A DNA stretch of 64,000 bases. Source: Jingyaoa shaoxingensis (lineage in GTDB: Bacteria > Bacillota > Clostridia > Lachnospirales > Lachnospiraceae). A program made the translations under genes and the position numbers. The notes below the pieces were generated by a model, which worked only from the letters and a program-made list of their open reading frames with translations, made no database searches and was not told the DNA's origin. Shown here piece by piece: positions 61,131 to 64,000 of this stretch (its first letter is position 1; each line of letters opens with the position of its first letter). The stretch covers positions 62,001-126,000 of the forward strand of contig NZ_JACRSZ010000006.1 in the NCBI RefSeq assembly GCF_014385005.1, read 5' to 3'.

Positions 61131-64000
61131 GAAGATATCTTGATTCTGTGCTGCGTATCGACCCAGCGATCCTGATACATCATGAAGATCTCATATTCAT
61201 CCGGTTCCAGATTCTGCAGCGGAACGGGAATATATTCATAATGTGCCAGATAATCACGGATCTGAAGTACAATGTCTGTGGTATCGTATATATAAGTGTG
61301 TTCTTTTCCCTGAAATACAATCTGAGAAATCTGATGATCCAGTGTACCTGCATACAGCACCTGACCGGTAAGATGAAAGGCTACTTCCGTCTCACTCAGG
61401 ACAGCTTCCGGTTTCGTAACCGGTTCTGTCAGTTCAACTGCTACAGGCTGCCACAACTCTCCCCTGATATAGTTTTTTTCCAGTTCCATCGGAGCTGCCA
61501 GATCATTGTAGTCTATCTTCATCTCAGAAGCCCGGTAAAATGTAGTGGAAATACTGAACTGGTTCAGAATCTCCCCTGTTTCATAATCAAACTCATAGGT
61601 CATACCCTTCCGCTCATCTTCTGCCCTTGGTACCCATCCACACATACCAAAGATATGACCGCTTTCTTCATCATAGATGGCCGAAGACGTAATCTTGGAA
61701 AAAATTGTCGGGATTTTCTTAATCTGTTTTACCGTTTTTGCACTCTCATCAATGGAATACACTAACAGGTAAGATGCATCATCGTTATCATAATAATCCA
61801 GCTTGCTCTTTCTTCCGCTGACATAATGATTATCAAACATACTCAGTTCAATGGTATCTGGATTGCCATCCAGATCTACACTGAGCTGGTAGGCTGTATG
61901 CTGCTGGAAATGATATATGAAGTCTCCTTCTGGCTGCAGTACATATGATTCATAGCCGGTGCCCTCCCAGAATCTGGGATCACAGAGAATCCACTGAATC
62001 TTTTTCGTCGTCCAGTTCAGTTTGATGACAGACTCAATGTCTCTGGCACTGATAAGAATCGTATCACTTTCAGGCTGGTAGGACACTGTATTGATATGTG
62101 CCCAGTCAGCGCGGTTCACATATTCACAGTCCAGAATGTCATCCAGAACCAGTTCATTTACTACTTCCCCTGTCTGACGGTCAATTTCCTGTATCTTATC
62201 TTCATAATGAGACTGTATGGAACTGGTCAGCACCAGCAGATTGCCTCCCGGCTCCTTCTCAATCACTTCATGATGGCTGCCACCGGATACATAATACATG
62301 GTATATGCCCGCCCCAGATAGTCCATCTCATACAGATTCGTAGACTGAGGTTTTTCCATATTTGGCACATAAGCACCGGTATCCTGCCAGATCATGCGGT
62401 TATTGGACAGCAGATACAGACCGTAATTTGCCGTCTCCTTATCCATATACCAACGGATATCCCCCATGCAGTCATAGGCAAATGGCAGATGGGTTCTCTG
62501 CCCATAAACCATCGTTAATCCATATGCAGATGTACCACTGGTCTTTACCGGATAGATTACATCTTCCAGTGACTCTGGCAGATCTTCTGTCGCCACCTTC
62601 ACTTCTCTGGAATCTGTCACTTCACCGTTCTCATCCAGCAGTTCCAGAACCACTGTATTTTCCATTCCCGGATACAGACCGATTATCGGCACTCTGTGTG
62701 AAACAGCCGCATCCACTTCTCCTGAAACATCCGCTTCTTCGGTCTTGCCCTTTACAGTAAAACGCACTGCACATTCCTGTGGGGTATCAAAAAGGATTAC
62801 CGCTGTCAGCGGTGCAATCTGATAAGGGTTCACAATTGCTATGGGATTCTCCCATGTATAGCCATTTTTCTGCTCTGCAATGAGCTGCTGATCAATCTCA
62901 TAAGATGTGGAAATCATTGTCTGTTCGGCTGTTATATCGGTTTTCACCACATCTGCTGCCTGATCATTTTCCTGAATTAGAATAGTATCTTCCCGGTCCA
63001 TAGATGCTTCCACACGCTGTCCGTAGTATCCATACGCCTTCTTTCCCAGATACTGTGTATACAGCGGCATACGGAATGAACGGTAAGTCAGTGCATTATA
63101 ACTGTCTCCTGATATGGTCAATTCAAAGGTCAGTTCTCCGTTATCCACCTGATCAATATGGGTTGTCTTTGTCAATCCCTCCGCAAACATATCCTTCGGA
63201 TAAAAATCACTGCGGTCTTCAGATTCACTGTAAAGATGAGACCCTGCCGTAATCCAGAGATGGTCTTTCGTCCCATCCAGAGATTCCACGCCTGAGATCC
63301 AGTCTGAATACCAGTCTGATCCCCGTTCTTTTCCATATTCAAATACCTGGGAAACTGTCATATTCTCTGTATCGATGTGGTAAATCACGGCTCTGGAGTA
63401 AACATCGTCCCCGCTTACACGATTCTGCGCATCCACTCTCTTAACCTTAGCCGTTCCGTTATCAAACAGGCAGATATCTCCGTTATCCAACATAGTCACA
63501 TTATGCTGTGCATAAAACCATTCGAAGTCATCTCCTTCCGGAGTAAAGAAATAAGAAGCATCCGTATTCTCCCATCCCGTCGGATCTCCCAGAATCCAGG
63601 CAAGCGTCTTATCTTCTTTATTGACTGCCACAATAGCATCCTTATGTCTCGCTGAAAGGAGCACCAGATCATGTTCTGCGTCATACCACAGACCGTTGTT
63701 GTGGAACCAGTCTGTCTCCTCGCTGCCGTCACTGTCCATGGATGCAGACTGTCCGTCTTCCTGACTGATCAGATCTTTCATATCCAGTTCCCATACTACT
63801 TTTCCGCTTTCCCGATCAATCTCCACCACACGGTCTTCTACCGTGCTGAAGTCCTCTGCATCTGATGCTATCAGAAGATTGCCATCTGGCAGTTCCACAA
63901 AATCATGGTGCTGGCCACCCGGCACCTCATACTCCTGATATACCTTTCCGGTCAGATCAATCTCAATCAGTCCTGTTTTGTAATAGGTTGGATGCAGTAC
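61127..64000 (-). CDS. Aryl-sulfate sulfotransferase, tandem-duplicated (5' end beyond window)
   Basis: The frame is open to the right edge, so about 957 C-terminal residues are seen. Two similar propeller-type blocks occur. The first has GGQHHDFVELPDGNLLIASD, DWFHNNGLWYDAEHDLVLLS and WFYAQHNVTMLDNGDICLFD. The second has GGSHHEVIEKEPGGNLLVLT, DWAHINTVSYQPESDTILIS and HFQQHTAYQLSVDLDGN. These match the histidine-containing motifs of arylsulfotransferases, which move sulfate between phenols through a phospho-like sulfohistidine. A roughly 200-residue beta-rich domain lies between them, and an Ig-like tail follows. Export is expected but the N-terminus is not visible. Confidence 0.88.
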   Translation of the reverse strand, partial: VLHPTYYKTGLIEIDLTGKVYQEYEVPGGQHHDFVELPDGNLLIASDAEDFSTVEDRVVEIDRESGKVVWELDMKDLISQEDGQSASMDSDGSEETDWFHNNGLWYDAEHDLVLLSARHKDAIVAVNKEDKTLAWILGDPTGWENTDASYFFTPEGDDFEWFYAQHNVTMLDNGDICLFDNGTAKVKRVDAQNRVSGDDVYSRAVIYHIDTENMTVSQVFEYGKERGSDWYSDWISGVESLDGTKDHLWITAGSHLYSESEDRSDFYPKDMFAEGLTKTTHIDQVDNGELTFELTISGDSYNALTYRSFRMPLYTQYLGKKAYGYYGQRVEASMDREDTILIQENDQAADVVKTDITAEQTMISTSYEIDQQLIAEQKNGYTWENPIAIVNPYQIAPLTAVILFDTPQECAVRFTVKGKTEEADVSGEVDAAVSHRVPIIGLYPGMENTVVLELLDENGEVTDSREVKVATEDLPESLEDVIYPVKTSGTSAYGLTMVYGQRTHLPFAYDCMGDIRWYMDKETANYGLYLLSNNRMIWQDTGAYVPNMEKPQSTNLYEMDYLGRAYTMYYVSGGSHHEVIEKEPGGNLLVLTSSIQSHYEDKIQEIDRQTGEVVNELVLDDILDCEYVNRADWAHINTVSYQPESDTILISARDIESVIKLNWTTKKIQWILCDPRFWEGTGYESYVLQPEGDFIYHFQQHTAYQLSVDLDGNPDTIELSMFDNHYVSGRKSKLDYYDNDDASYLLVYSIDESAKTVKQIKKIPTIFSKITSSAIYDEESGHIFGMCGWVPRAEDERKGMTYEFDYETGEILNQFSISTTFYRASEMKIDYNDLAAPMELEKNYIRGELWQPVAVELTEPVTKPEAVLSETEVAFHLTGQVLYAGTLDHQISQIVFQGKEHTYIYDTTDIVLQIRDYLAHYEYIPVPLQNLEPDEYEIFMMYQDRWVDTQHRIKISS

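Overview
The window looks like chromosome of a gut Firmicute of the family Lachnospiraceae. The grounds are moderate GC, strong AGGAGG ribosome sites, class-clostridial gene content (type III glutamine synthetase, short archaeal/eukaryal-type prolyl-tRNA synthetase, Amt-PII fusion, FabK-type enoyl reductase) and many short palindromic intergenic repeats. This assignment is an inference; there is no rRNA in the window to settle it. I see no tRNA, rRNA, CRISPR array, prophage or intact insertion sequence. Most genes lie on the minus strand.

Layout. (1) 1-2.6 kb: branched-chain amino acid ABC genes livM (cut by the left edge), livH and livJ. (2) 2.8-7.1 kb: a four-gene operon encoding a sugar-binding lipoprotein, a histidine kinase, a LuxR-type response regulator and a second solute-binding protein. 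It has its own promoter and looks like a ligand-sensing two-component module. (3) 7.5-11.1 kb: mglBAC galactose-type ABC transporter, probably functionally linked to the sensor. (4) 11.4-16.9 kb: proS, a DUF402 gene, and the operon Sua5/TsaC - low-molecular-weight phosphatase homologue - rpiB - dCMP deaminase. The phosphatase homologue has lost its catalytic cysteine. (5) 16.2-20.6 kb: cell-wall amidase, a GH18 glycosidase, a small unknown gene, mecA and a DUF1858 gene. (6) 20.7-33.1 kb: MarR regulator plus patatin, then the full type II fatty-acid synthesis operon fabH-acpP-fabK-fabD-fabG-fabF-accB-fabZ-accC-accDA(fused)-FabK-like flavoprotein. Its promoter is covered by FabT-like boxes. (7) 33.3-37.5 kb: Amt-PII fusion behind a structured leader, and glnN. 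(8) 37.7-42.4 kb: secreted NlpC/P60 protein, NorD/CobT-like von Willebrand protein and a C39-like secreted protein. (9) 42.5-51.3 kb: ftsH, an FtsX-type ABC exporter, a DUF1846 gene and pyrG behind an attenuator-like hairpin. (10) 51.5-56.4 kb: MarR-MATE efflux operon with an overlapping operator, an acidic secreted protein, a nitroreductase and map with a SEC-C zinc tail. (11) 56.7-64 kb: csoR-copA with a CopZ domain fused to CopA and a possible internal start, thrH, queT behind a pseudoknot leader, and a tandemly duplicated aryl-sulfate sulfotransferase cut by the right edge.

The strongest leads are: the cysteine-less phosphatase at the position that ywlE occupies in Bacillus subtilis; the sugar-sensing module beside mgl; the structured amt and queT leaders; the CopA-CopZ fusion with its own internal ribosome site; the tandem sulfotransferase; and three families of dispersed palindromes, including a pair of large hairpins (7.2 kb and 22.2 kb) that share a conserved 28-base core.
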